64,000 bases of DNA from Pseudomonas viridiflava. GTDB lineage: Bacteria > Pseudomonadota > Gammaproteobacteria > Pseudomonadales > Pseudomonadaceae. Positions 1 to 8,089 of this stretch are shown piece by piece. The notes beneath the pieces were generated by a model. It was not told the DNA's origin, ran no database searches, and saw nothing but the letters and a program-made list of their open reading frames with translations. Location of the stretch: assembly GCF_900573885.1 (NCBI RefSeq), contig NZ_UPSE01000601.1:186001-250000 (forward strand), given 5' to 3'. Position 1 is the stretch's first letter. Every line of letters starts with the position of its first letter. A program made the translations under genes and the position numbers.

Positions 1-177
1 ACGCCGCAGCTATGGCGTTCGTGTATAGAACGCTACCCACGCCGTTTGGAAAGTTATTACCCAATTTAGTAATCATTTTTCCGGGGCCTTCTTCTATGGT
101 CATGAAGGCACATTCTTAACGACTGCCCATAAACAACCGAACAACCCGATAAGCGGGAGAGGGCAAGGGACTTCCTT

Positions 178-1641
178 ATGACCCGAAGACATGCCCGCGC
201 TACGAGTTTAATAGCCGTAGAGAATATTAAGTTTGCGGCTGCCTACGTGCGAATGTCCACTGAGCATCAACAATATTCGACGGAAAATCAGCTCGACGTT
301 ATCAAGCTATACGCTCTGGAAAATGGTTATGAAATAACCAAGATCTATACGGACGCCGGAAAGAGTGGGCTAACGCTGAGAGGGCGGAAGGGACTCCAGC
401 AATTGTTTCGTGACGTGGCTGGTTCGGATGTTGGGTATCAAATAATTCTCGTATATGACGTGAGCAGGTGGGGACGCTTTCAGGATCCTGACGAAAGTGC
501 AACTTATGAGGTCCGCTGCCGACAAGCGGGCGTCGCTGTGGAGTATTGCGCTGAGCAGTTTAAAAATGATGGTTCGGCTATTTCCGGAATTCTAAAAAGT
601 GTTAAGCGAATGATGGCTGGCGAGTATAGCCGTGAGTTATCAGTAAAAGTTTTCGCCGGGCAGGCCCGGTTAGTTAGATTGGGCTACAGGCTGGGTGGTT
701 CTCCAGGATATGGCTACAGGCGGCAGTTAATCGATCATTACGGACAGCCTAAAGCAATTCTGGCGAATGGCGAAAGGAAGAGCTTGCAAACAGATCGCGT
801 GATCCTTGTGCCTGGGCCGGATAAGGAGCAAGAAGTAGTGCGCGAAATTTTTAGACTTTTTGTCGAAGAAAAACTAAGGGTTTCAACAATAGTTACTCTG
901 CTAAACGCAAAAGGCGTGCCGTGGGGTCATTCGAAACCTTGGAAATACTATCATGTAAGTTCGATACTTAGGAATGAGCGATACATAGGAAACAGTTTGT
1001 GGAATAAAAAATCCACCAAACTAAAGCAGGTTTGCAAGAAGAATTCAGAGGGCGAGTGGGTGCGAGTCGAAAAGGCCTTTAGTCCACTCATAGATGACGT
1101 CCGTTTTTTTGCAGCGCAAGAAATTCTTGAGGCGCGATCGAAAGTGTTATCTGAGGACCAGTTAGTAGACGGGTTGAAATCTATCCTCAATCGCCACGGA
1201 TATCTGTCCGGCGTTCTCGTTCGGGCGGACAAGAGTATCCCATCTATTGGTGTATATGTATCTAGATTTGGTAGTTTGCGGCGTGCTTTTAAATTGGCCG
1301 GTTATGATGGTGTTCGAGATTATTCTTATTTTGAAGCAGATAAGCGGCTTAAGGATGGAGCGGCTGTATGTATCGAAAACATAACTTCCGCGATTCGCGA
1401 ATCTGGCGCCAGCGTCGAGCTTATTGCCAATACACAGACTCTGATCATAAATGAAGAATTGGTGGTTTCGGTTGTTATTGTTAGATATAAGCCGTCCCGT
1501 TTTCTTAGGTATCAGTGGCAAGTAAAGTTTGACTTCAATGCACATCCTGACTTGAATTTGATTGTGAGAATGAGTCCGGGAGAGGTGGCGGTAAAGGATT
1601 ACTTGATAATCCCTACGGTAATGCTGAGGGGGCCGTTTTGA
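178..1641 (+). CDS. Large serine recombinase (site-specific DNA recombinase)
   Basis: The protein has 487 residues. An N-terminal resolvase/invertase catalytic domain covers roughly residues 18-165. The likely nucleophile is Ser27 in YVRMSTEHQQ, and the arginine-rich strand DVSRWGR lies near residues 94-100. A 'Recombinase' DNA-binding domain follows at about 185-300 (GGSPGYGYRR onward), then a C-terminal extension without an obvious zinc ribbon. Enzymes of this family integrate or excise DNA through a covalent serine intermediate. The ATG is preceded by an AAGGGA ribosome site. The gene is clearly more AT-rich than the chromosomal genes further right, which points to horizontal acquisition. 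It is the first gene of a tightly overlapped set with a 36-codon ORF and two ParB-like genes. The recombinase assignment is firm; the target site is unknown. Confidence 0.93.
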   Translation: MTRRHARATSLIAVENIKFAAAYVRMSTEHQQYSTENQLDVIKLYALENGYEITKIYTDAGKSGLTLRGRKGLQQLFRDVAGSDVGYQIILVYDVSRWGRFQDPDESATYEVRCRQAGVAVEYCAEQFKNDGSAISGILKSVKRMMAGEYSRELSVKVFAGQARLVRLGYRLGGSPGYGYRRQLIDHYGQPKAILANGERKSLQTDRVILVPGPDKEQEVVREIFRLFVEEKLRVSTIVTLLNAKGVPWGHSKPWKYYHVSSILRNERYIGNSLWNKKSTKLKQVCKKNSEGEWVRVEKAFSPLIDDVRFFAAQEILEARSKVLSEDQLVDGLKSILNRHGYLSGVLVRADKSIPSIGVYVSRFGSLRRAFKLAGYDGVRDYSYFEADKRLKDGAAVCIENITSAIRESGASVELIANTQTLIINEELVVSVVIVRYKPSRFLRYQWQVKFDFNAHPDLNLIVRMSPGEVAVKDYLIIPTVMLRGPF

Positions 1642-1748
1642 ATATTGAAGAAGGAGCACTTAGAGAGCTTGAGTCATTTCGGTTCGATAATTTAGACGTA
1701 ATAGCCGCGCTAACCAGGCGGACAGCGATCTCGGGAGAAAAAATATGA
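1638..1748 (+). CDS. 36-residue small ORF between recombinase and ParB-like gene
   Basis: This short reading frame starts with TTG overlapping the TGA of the recombinase and ends in a TGA that overlaps the ATG of the next gene. The peptide begins LNIEEGALRELESFRFDN and ends ISGEKI. An AGGGGG stretch sits about five bases before the TTG. The two overlaps tie it into the operon and suggest translational coupling. It is acidic to neutral and has no recognisable motif. It may be a genuine small partner protein of the recombinase or only a coupling device. Confidence is moderate because the start codon is weak and the length is minimal. Confidence 0.45.
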   Translation: MNIEEGALRELESFRFDNLDVIAALTRRTAISGEKI

Positions 1749-2653
1749 TCAGCTCAGATGTTAAGGGAAGCACAGCTTTGCATATTGGTTGTGCTGAGCC
1801 TATACAAAATATCCCCCTAAATAAAATAAGAGTGCTTAATCCCCGCAGCCGAAATCAGCAGGTTTTCGCTAGATTGGTTGAGAATATTTCGACAATTGGT
1901 TTGAAGCGGCCGATTACCGTTACATCCAACGGTGACGCGTATGATCTCATATGTGGGCAAGGCAGGTTCGAAGCGTTTCTCGCCTTAGGTGAGACTAATA
2001 TTCCGTGTGTTGTGGTGTCCGCTGTCGAAGCAGACAGATATCTTATTAGCCTAATTGAGAATCTTGCACGTCGTCGCCATTCTAATAGGGACCTATTGGC
2101 TGCAATAGATGAGCTTTCCGAGCGTGGCTATAGCCCAAAAGAAATCGCTGATAAGACTGGTCTTCAGGCGACCTACATTGCTTGTATCCTCATTCTTCTT
2201 AAACAGGGTGAAGATCGGTTGGTAGCTGCTGTTGAAAAGGGCTGGCTACCTCTTTCTATCGCTACAAAAGTCGCAAGGTCGGATGACGCAGAAACTCAAA
2301 ACGCCATGCTAGAAGCTTACGAAACAGGAGTCCTGCGAGGCGATCAACTTCTTAAAGTTAGAAGGTTGCTGGAGAAACGCAAGGCATTAGGGAGGACGTT
2401 TTCGGAATTCAAGACTTCGACTGAGCGGGTAACGACCCCCGCTCAGTTACTTAAGACGTATCAACAGGAGGTCGGCCGTCAGCAAATAATAATGAAAAAG
2501 TCCGAGATAAATCAGCAGCGGCTGCTGTTTATAGTTACCGCTTTAAAAAAACTTCTTTCTGAGGATTATTTTCAAGCTCTGCTTCAAAATGAGGGGCTGA
2601 GTGATATGCCGGAGGTTTTGTCTCAAAGAGTATATTCGGAGGCTGTAGCATGA
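1745..2653 (+). CDS. ParB/RepB-like nuclease-fold protein (first of two)
   Basis: The protein has 302 residues. A ParB N-terminal domain spans about residues 18-110 and contains the box GQGRFEAFLALG, the counterpart of the nucleotide-binding GERR/GxRRxxA region. A helix-turn-helix segment follows around 125-165 (SPKEIADKTGLQATYI), and a charged helical C-terminal part recalls the RepB partition family. ParB proteins bind specific DNA sites and spread or slide on DNA. No ParA ATPase accompanies it here, so classical plasmid partition is unlikely. ATGA overlaps the small ORF upstream, and the stop overlaps the next start. The cassette context suggests it helps the recombinase choose or bring together DNA sites, which is inference. 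Confidence 0.82.
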   Translation: MISSDVKGSTALHIGCAEPIQNIPLNKIRVLNPRSRNQQVFARLVENISTIGLKRPITVTSNGDAYDLICGQGRFEAFLALGETNIPCVVVSAVEADRYLISLIENLARRRHSNRDLLAAIDELSERGYSPKEIADKTGLQATYIACILILLKQGEDRLVAAVEKGWLPLSIATKVARSDDAETQNAMLEAYETGVLRGDQLLKVRRLLEKRKALGRTFSEFKTSTERVTTPAQLLKTYQQEVGRQQIIMKKSEINQQRLLFIVTALKKLLSEDYFQALLQNEGLSDMPEVLSQRVYSEAVA

Positions 2654-3561
2654 AAAACGTAAAGCATGCTTTTGACTATAACGTGCGCGCCGTTCCTATC
2701 TCCAAGATATTAGGGACTCGTAAAGTGAGCAAGGATGTCCGTGGTTCCGTCAAGTATAAGTCTGTGTTGGCTTCTATTAAAGAGATTGGAATAGTTGAGC
2801 CTATAGCTATATATCCAAGCGGCGATGGTCGCGGTGAGGACGTAACCTATATCTTGCTAGATGGGCATCTCCGGCTCGAGGCTTTGCGCGAATTAGGAGC
2901 AGTGGATGCTCTCTGCTTGGTTGCTACGGAGGATGAAGGCTTTACTTATAATCGCCAAATTAATCGGTTGACCGCGATCCAAGAGCACAAGATGGTTCTT
3001 GAGGCTATCGGGAAAGGCGTGACCGCTGACAGGATTGCGAAAAGTTTAAATATGAACATCGTACGCGTCCGTGAAAGCCAAAACCTTCTCAACGGTATTA
3101 CTCCGGAAGTGATTAGTCTTCTGAAGACGCAGGTCGTGTCGCGAGCGGTATTCGCCGTTTTAAAAAAAATGAAGCCTATGCGTCAAATAGAAACGGCGGA
3201 AATGATGATGGCGGCAAGCTGTTTTACAGTGCGATATGCAAAAATGATGTTTTCAATGACCCCTCCGGATCAGGTTAACGAGGCAAGAAAGATCAAAAGA
3301 ACCTCGCCTGAGTTTGCGACGCAAGACGTAGCTAGAATGGAGCGAGAAATGGAAAAACTGTACCAAAGCTATCACTCAATCGAAGATAGTTTAGGGGAGA
3401 CGATGCTAGTCCTTGTGGTCGCAAAGGGATATGTTTCAAGGCTTCTTAGTAATGACGCCGTCATTGCATATATAAAAAGATTTCAACCTGAGATAGGTGA
3501 AGAGTTGGCGGGAGTTATTGATGCAGTCACGGCAGATGCGAGGGTTCAGTTGCGCGAATAG
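2650..3561 (+). CDS. ParB/RepB-like nuclease-fold protein (second of two)
   Basis: The protein has 303 residues and starts in the ATGA overlap with the preceding gene. An N-terminal ParB-like domain (about residues 12-105) carries LLDGHLRLEALRELGA, a diverged version of the ParB nucleotide-binding box. A helix-turn-helix-like stretch (TADRIAKSLNMNIVRVRESQ) and a RepB-type C-terminal helical region follow. It is related in plan to its neighbour but not a close duplicate, so the two could form a heteromer. Composition is as AT-rich as the recombinase gene. The ParB-type fold is well supported; the role is unknown. Confidence 0.8.
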   Translation: MKNVKHAFDYNVRAVPISKILGTRKVSKDVRGSVKYKSVLASIKEIGIVEPIAIYPSGDGRGEDVTYILLDGHLRLEALRELGAVDALCLVATEDEGFTYNRQINRLTAIQEHKMVLEAIGKGVTADRIAKSLNMNIVRVRESQNLLNGITPEVISLLKTQVVSRAVFAVLKKMKPMRQIETAEMMMAASCFTVRYAKMMFSMTPPDQVNEARKIKRTSPEFATQDVARMEREMEKLYQSYHSIEDSLGETMLVLVVAKGYVSRLLSNDAVIAYIKRFQPEIGEELAGVIDAVTADARVQLRE

Positions 3562-3769
3562 CACGTCGCCGTAGCAAATATTCATCACCCTTTAATCGGC
3601 GCTCTTACAGTGTTAAGAGGAGGTGGTTTAGCTGGCCTAGCATTGACAATGCGGCCCCAAAGGGTTCCAACGGCAGGCGCTGGTTTCCGAAGTCGCCCTT
3701 TGTATTGGCTTCAAGATGTCGGTGTCGCAAGAGGTCTATATTTTAGGAATAGAGAGAGTCTTTCATTGT

Positions 3770-3787
3770 TGTAGGGGATGTCCTACA
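3770..3787. promoter_or_regulatory. Inverted repeat upstream of the autotransporter
   Basis: TGTAGG and CCTACA form perfect arms around a six-base spacer, about 60 bases before the autotransporter start. It could be an operator or a small hairpin in the leader. The rest of the 284-base gap (3562-3845) holds no convincing gene and is transitional in composition between the cassette and the chromosome. Confidence 0.35.
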
Positions 3788-3845
3788 GACCTCATGAGTT
3801 GATGTTGATGATGCTTGCGGCTCCTTTTCTCGCAGGCTTAATACA

Positions 3846-5834
3846 ATGAAAAGCTTTTACCTACTTTCGGTTCGGAATTCACTCCTAGGCACGTGCTTCG
3901 TCCTTCTCGGTGTTAATAGTTTCGGGTTAGTAGCCGCCGCTCCTCTCTCGCACTTTGAAGATCTGGCGGTTTTGCCCGCCACCCAGCACAGCCAGGCCAA
4001 CGCCATAAGCGGCAACGGAAAAGTGGTGGTTGGGCTGGCGTGGGATGGTGCCAATACACCCTGGATATTTCGCTGGACCGCCGATGGCGGCACGCAGGAT
4101 CTGGACGGTGTGGCCATTCAAGGTTCGGCCAATGCCGTTAATGCAACCGGCACCGTGATAGTCGGTGCAACAGGCTCGAACGCGTCGCAGCGTGCCTTTC
4201 GTTGGGAAGCAGGCTCGGGCTTGCAAGACCTTGGCGATCTTGGCGGCGCGCTGACCATTGCCTGGGGCGTAAACGACGATGGCAGCGTGGTGGTGGGCCA
4301 GTCCGACAACGTGTCCGCTGTTCGTCGAGCATTTCGCTGGACGTCCGCGCTCGGCATGCAAGACCTTGGCAGTCTTGGTGTCGGCGGCTCCAGCGTTGCC
4401 TCTGCGGTCAGCGGCGACGGCGCCGTGGTGGTGGGCAGTTCGGCATCGGTCAACGGTGCGCGCGCCTTTCGCTGGGAAAACGGCAGCATGATCGACCTGG
4501 GCACGCTGGCGGGTAGCACCAGCAGTGGCGCGTTTGGCGTAAACGCCGATGGCAGTGTGGTAGTCGGCAGCAGTGACCTGGCGGCGTTTCGCTGGACGGC
4601 AGCGAGCGGCATGCAAGACCTCGGTTCGCTGGGCGGCATCATGAGTTCGGCCAACGGCGTAAGCGCCGACGGCTCGGTAGTGGTGGGCACGTCCACGCTG
4701 GCGGATGACTCGGCACGCGCTTATCGCTGGACTGCGGCGAGCGGTATGACCAGCCTTGGTCTGCTGACCGGCGGTAGCTACAGCGAGGCCCGAGGCGTGA
4801 GCGCAGATGGCGCTGTCATCGTCGGTGTGGCGGACAACAGCCTCGGCGACCGGGCGTTTATCTGGAAGGCGTCGGGGGCCGGGCTGGCACCGATTCAGGA
4901 TCTGGACGGTCTTCGAACGTCGGTTATCAACAGCGCGGACACCAGCGCGAACCTGTCGGCAATGCAGGCGCAACGTGCCCGCTATTTGCTGGACCAGCGC
5001 TGCGTACCCGGCGCGTATGAGCCGTATTGCCTCAGCGCGAACGGCGGCGTTTTCTCCGGCGAAACGGCAAAAGACGACCGCCAGCGCACCGGCCTGCTGG
5101 GCGTTGGGCGGCGGCTGGATTCCAGCACTGCAATAGGCCTGAATGTGGCGTGGGCCAACGCAGATATTCACGGCGGCGACTACACCGGAGACCGGGCGAA
5201 TGGCCTGGGCATCTGGGCGGCTTACCAGCAGCACGCGCAAAGCGGCACAGGCTGGTTAGCGGACGCCGGCTGGTCGCTGAGCTCGGGTGAAAGCCGGTTT
5301 CGCCGGGGCCACCATCAGGCCGACGTACAAACCGCGTCGTCCAAGGTGGCGATCAAGTCGACGGCGCAGCGAGTGGCGGTGGGCTATGGCCTGGTGCTGG
5401 GCGATGGGCGTGTGGTGCCGGAACTGGCACTGGCGCATGTGCAGAGCCGGCGCGGCGGTTTCGCAGAGCGCAACGTCGCGCTGCCGTTGCAGGTGCAAAG
5501 CGCTCGCGGCGAGCAGACATATGCCACCGCAACGCTGCGCGGCAGCCTGCCGATGGATGCCAGTGTCACGCTCAATGCAGCAATGGCGCTGGATGTTTTG
5601 CTGGCGGACAACACGCCGGATTTCACCGGCCAGTCCGACATTCCGGGGCTCGATCACTTTCGACTGCGCAGCGATTTGCGCAACCGCAGCGTGGTGCCCG
5701 GCGCCTCGCTCGGCAGCCGGTTCGCCCTGAGCAGCGCCGCCAGCCTGAGCACCGAGGTGCAGGCCCGCGCTTCGACGTTCAACGCGCAGCGTCCGGTGTA
5801 TGGCATTCAGTTTGGCTATCGCTACAGCTTCTAG
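3846..5834 (+). CDS. Autotransporter with HAF-repeat passenger
   Basis: The protein has 662 residues and a signal peptide at about 1-32 ending in VAAAAP. The passenger (about 35-345) is built of HAF-type repeats of the form GMQDLGSLGG...GVSADGSVVVG, each about 35-45 residues; roughly seven or eight copies are visible. A linker leads into a C-terminal autotransporter beta-barrel of about 270 residues ending in the outer-membrane signature FGYRYSF, with terminal aromatic residue F662. Such proteins cross the outer membrane and display or release the passenger. HAF repeats are predicted to form a propeller or solenoid-like structure; ligands are not known. Start is ATG with a weak AGG ribosome site. 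Antisense frames are long because of the GC-rich repeats but are not genes. Confidence 0.85.
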   Translation: MKSFYLLSVRNSLLGTCFVLLGVNSFGLVAAAPLSHFEDLAVLPATQHSQANAISGNGKVVVGLAWDGANTPWIFRWTADGGTQDLDGVAIQGSANAVNATGTVIVGATGSNASQRAFRWEAGSGLQDLGDLGGALTIAWGVNDDGSVVVGQSDNVSAVRRAFRWTSALGMQDLGSLGVGGSSVASAVSGDGAVVVGSSASVNGARAFRWENGSMIDLGTLAGSTSSGAFGVNADGSVVVGSSDLAAFRWTAASGMQDLGSLGGIMSSANGVSADGSVVVGTSTLADDSARAYRWTAASGMTSLGLLTGGSYSEARGVSADGAVIVGVADNSLGDRAFIWKASGAGLAPIQDLDGLRTSVINSADTSANLSAMQAQRARYLLDQRCVPGAYEPYCLSANGGVFSGETAKDDRQRTGLLGVGRRLDSSTAIGLNVAWANADIHGGDYTGDRANGLGIWAAYQQHAQSGTGWLADAGWSLSSGESRFRRGHHQADVQTASSKVAIKSTAQRVAVGYGLVLGDGRVVPELALAHVQSRRGGFAERNVALPLQVQSARGEQTYATATLRGSLPMDASVTLNAAMALDVLLADNTPDFTGQSDIPGLDHFRLRSDLRNRSVVPGASLGSRFALSSAASLSTEVQARASTFNAQRPVYGIQFGYRYSF

Positions 5835-5849
5835 CGACGCCGCCTGGCA

Positions 5850-6341
5850 TCACACGTAAATGCTGATGCCGGCTTTGCCTTGCAACCAGTCGCGGTAGGT
5901 TTCCAGCGAGCTGGTTTGCTTGTCGCCGTTAAAGCCGGCAACCGCCACCGAATCACTCATGCCTTTGTCGATCAGCTTCTGCACCTGCGGCAGCAAGCTG
6001 GCGGCGTCGTCGCGGTTCATGCTTGCCACGTCGGGCAATTGAATCGCGCTCTGGCTGCTGGCGCCGTTGAAACCAGGCGCCTGGCTCGGGCTGCTCTGCT
6101 CGCCGCCGGCCAAGGCCGTGAACAGACCGCCGCGCGATTGCGCGACGATGGCCGCGGCGTATTTGCGCAGCTCGCCAATGGGGTCTTTGGGCTCTTCAGT
6201 GGCGGTATCCGTTGCAGGAGCTGTACCTGCTCCCGTGCCGGTTCCGGGGCCCGTTGCGGCCTTGCCGGTTTCGCCCGTTTCCGACTTGGAAATCGAGCTG
6301 ATAAAGCTCAGCAGCGAAAGGTTGTTCGATACGCTGGTCAT
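5850..6341 (-). CDS. Hypothetical protein with acidic, Thr/Gly-rich linker
   Basis: The protein has 163 residues, no signal peptide and no membrane segment. The N-terminus MTSVSNNLSLLSFISSISKS is Ser-rich, followed by a low-complexity TGPGTGTGAGTAPATDTATE stretch (about 28-50). A C-terminal half contains an amphipathic helix pattern (DDAASLLPQVQKLIDKG) and ends in GISIYV. It reads convergently to the autotransporter, with 15 bases between the two stops. I do not recognise the family. The disordered middle and short modules might suit a secreted or scaffold protein, but this is speculation. Confidence 0.6.
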   Translation of the reverse strand: MTSVSNNLSLLSFISSISKSETGETGKAATGPGTGTGAGTAPATDTATEEPKDPIGELRKYAAAIVAQSRGGLFTALAGGEQSSPSQAPGFNGASSQSAIQLPDVASMNRDDAASLLPQVQKLIDKGMSDSVAVAGFNGDKQTSSLETYRDWLQGKAGISIYV

Positions 6342-6629
6342 GGGTTCTATGCCAGTGGCTGTTAGGTGCAGCCGTCAGTGCACATCACGGGCCAACTCCG
6401 CAGATGGCTCTACAACAGGGCTTTCAGGCAACCGGTATTGCAATCGGGCGGCGGGTGTTTGCCATGGGTGGCAAGCGTTTGCCGCCCTGTTTTCTTTGGC
6501 AGTTCAGGCAATAACCCACGTTTGGCTAGGTAGCAGCGGATAGAACTGCACAGGGGGCTGGGCAAGGCTGCTGGGGTTTTGTCGCCGGGTTAGCGGGCGA
6601 CGTTCTCCGGCAAGCCAAAGGACCTTTCC

Positions 6630-7424
6630 ATGCAGATGTACCTGCTCACGTTTCCCCTGTGGTCGCTGTTTCTCGTACTGGTGGTTGGCAGCGGCGTGCT
6701 GGCTGCAGCCGCTTCGCTGCTGGTCAATCGATTCTGCCCAAAACCGACCGATGACAACGGGGTGGGCCTGTCGATTTTTCAAACGGTGGGCGCTGTGTTC
6801 GGCATTACGTTGGCGTTTACCATTTCGGCGGTGTACGCCGAGTTCGACGCGGCCTCCAGCCATGTGTCGCAAGAGTCCAATGCGCTGGCGCGGATGTACC
6901 GCCTCGCCCAGCAGTTGCCGCTGCCCCATCAGACTGACCTGCAATCGGCGCTCGACACCTACGCCACCGGGGTGATCGACACCGAATGGCGCGCCATGGA
7001 AAGCGGGCAGAGCAGCATTGAAGTGTCGATTGCCTTGAACGAGCTGTGGCATCTGCACCGTCAGGTCGAGCTGAGCGAGCCCGGCGCGCATTGGCGAAGC
7101 GAGCATTTCTACCAGCACGTGGCCGACCTGAATGACCACCGCCGTAATCGACTGCGAGACAGCCAGTCGCAATTGCCGCCGCTGATGTGGGGGCTGCTGT
7201 TGGGCGGTGGGTTGGTTACCGTGGCGTTCGCCGTTCTGTTGCGTACCGGCCATAACCGCAGCCAGGCCTGGATGACGGGCACCCTGGCGGCGGTCATTGG
7301 TTTTGGCTTGTTGCTGGTAATGGCCATGGATTGTCCATTCACGGGCAGCGTGCGGGTTATGCCCGACGCCATCATCGACACGCTACGGCTGTTCAACCGA
7401 CCGCCCTATGGCCCGATGCATTAA
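6630..7424 (+). CDS. DUF4239 (bestrophin-like domain) membrane protein
   Basis: The protein has 264 residues. One N-terminal transmembrane helix (about 8-30), a second at about 45-65 containing FQTVGAVFGITLAFTISAVYA, a long soluble helical region, and two C-terminal helices near 190-210 and 218-240 fit the DUF4239 family, which is annotated as bestrophin-like. The family is presumed to form an ion channel or related inner-membrane protein; function is not established. AAAGGACC precedes the ATG. The gene ends convergently with the GFA gene, overlapping by four bases. The 288 bases upstream (6342-6629) hold no visible gene. Confidence 0.78.
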   Translation: MQMYLLTFPLWSLFLVLVVGSGVLAAAASLLVNRFCPKPTDDNGVGLSIFQTVGAVFGITLAFTISAVYAEFDAASSHVSQESNALARMYRLAQQLPLPHQTDLQSALDTYATGVIDTEWRAMESGQSSIEVSIALNELWHLHRQVELSEPGAHWRSEHFYQHVADLNDHRRNRLRDSQSQLPPLMWGLLLGGGLVTVAFAVLLRTGHNRSQAWMTGTLAAVIGFGLLLVMAMDCPFTGSVRVMPDAIIDTLRLFNRPPYGPMH

Positions 7425-7909
7425 CCCTCCAGCCCAAGCCGCTGGTGCCACTGGGCGATCGACTCTTTGGGAAACTCCTCGAAAGTCTTGTCGCCCTTTC
7501 GCTTGTCGACTTCCACCCAGCTTGCCTTGGAATTGAGCAGCAGATGGGTGTGCTCCGGCGGCACCGGCAGTTCGCTGTCGATAGCACTGGCGAACGGGTG
7601 AATCAGCTCTGGCCACTCCGGGCTGAACAGCCACAACGCGCTGCCGCACTGGTTGCAGAAATGCCGTTCGGCGCTGCTGATACGCGCGCGACCGGCGCCG
7701 GTGGGTTTGATTTTCGCGTGGTAAATGCTGATGTGTTTGCGCCCGCGCACTTTCATGCTGCGCGCATCGCCACTGAGATTGATGGCGTAGCCGCCGCCCC
7801 CTTGGGTCTTGCGACAGATCGAGCAATAACAGCGTTGATACGGGTACGGATGCTGGCTGGTGAGACTGAAGGCGACGGCGCCGCAGTGGCAGGAACCTTT
7901 GAGCTGCAT
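7421..7909 (-). CDS. GFA family (CENP-V/glutathione-dependent formaldehyde-activating-like) protein
   Basis: The protein has 162 residues. The N-terminus GSCHCGAVAF and YCSICRK give the zinc-binding cysteines of the GFA fold, and FCNQCGSALW supplies the second cluster. The ATG at 7909 is chosen over an in-frame TTG two codons earlier because GGAGA lies nine bases before it. The family includes glutathione S-hydroxymethyl-type enzymes, but most members have no proven substrate, so a specific reaction is not assigned. Confidence 0.87.
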   Translation of the reverse strand: MQLKGSCHCGAVAFSLTSQHPYPYQRCYCSICRKTQGGGGYAINLSGDARSMKVRGRKHISIYHAKIKPTGAGRARISSAERHFCNQCGSALWLFSPEWPELIHPFASAIDSELPVPPEHTHLLLNSKASWVEVDKRKGDKTFEEFPKESIAQWHQRLGLEG

Positions 7910-8038
7910 GGGCAAATCTCCGTGGGTAGGCCGGGTTGCTTTCGGTTTTCTAGACCGCCGTTCTCCGGGTTTTGGCCAAAACGTTGGTCGGATTAATTGG
8001 CTGTTGTAGGTAGGAGCTGAAGAAAAACAGGCGGCCGT

Positions 8039-8054
8039 CTGTATATCGATACAG
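8039..8054. promoter_or_regulatory. LexA (SOS) box upstream of polB
   Basis: CTGTATATCGATACAG matches the gamma-proteobacterial LexA consensus CTG-N10-CAG with an AT-rich core. It lies 36 bases before the polB ATG, where LexA would block the promoter. This fits the known DNA-damage induction of DNA polymerase II. Confidence 0.85.
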
Positions 8055-8089
8055 TAGAATCTCGCTGTTCACTTATCTCGGGCACCCTC

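Larger units (their letters stand above)
178..3561 (+). mobile_element. Serine recombinase / small ORF / double ParB cassette
   Basis: Four reading frames on one strand overlap end to end and differ in base composition from the GC-rich genes that begin at 3846. The set has a site-specific recombinase but no replication, partition ATPase or transfer genes within the window. No matching terminal repeats were found between bases 1-177 and 3562-3845, so the true borders are not defined. The left border may lie outside the window. Confidence 0.55.

Noticed and set aside
3960..4880. Regularly repeated sequence, considered as a CRISPR array
   Set aside because: The repeats are in frame, about 100-140 bases long and encode HAF units; there are no short identical repeats with unique spacers.
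3927..5240. 437-codon frame antisense to the autotransporter
   Set aside because: Arises from the GC-rich HAF repeats; no start signal and no family features.
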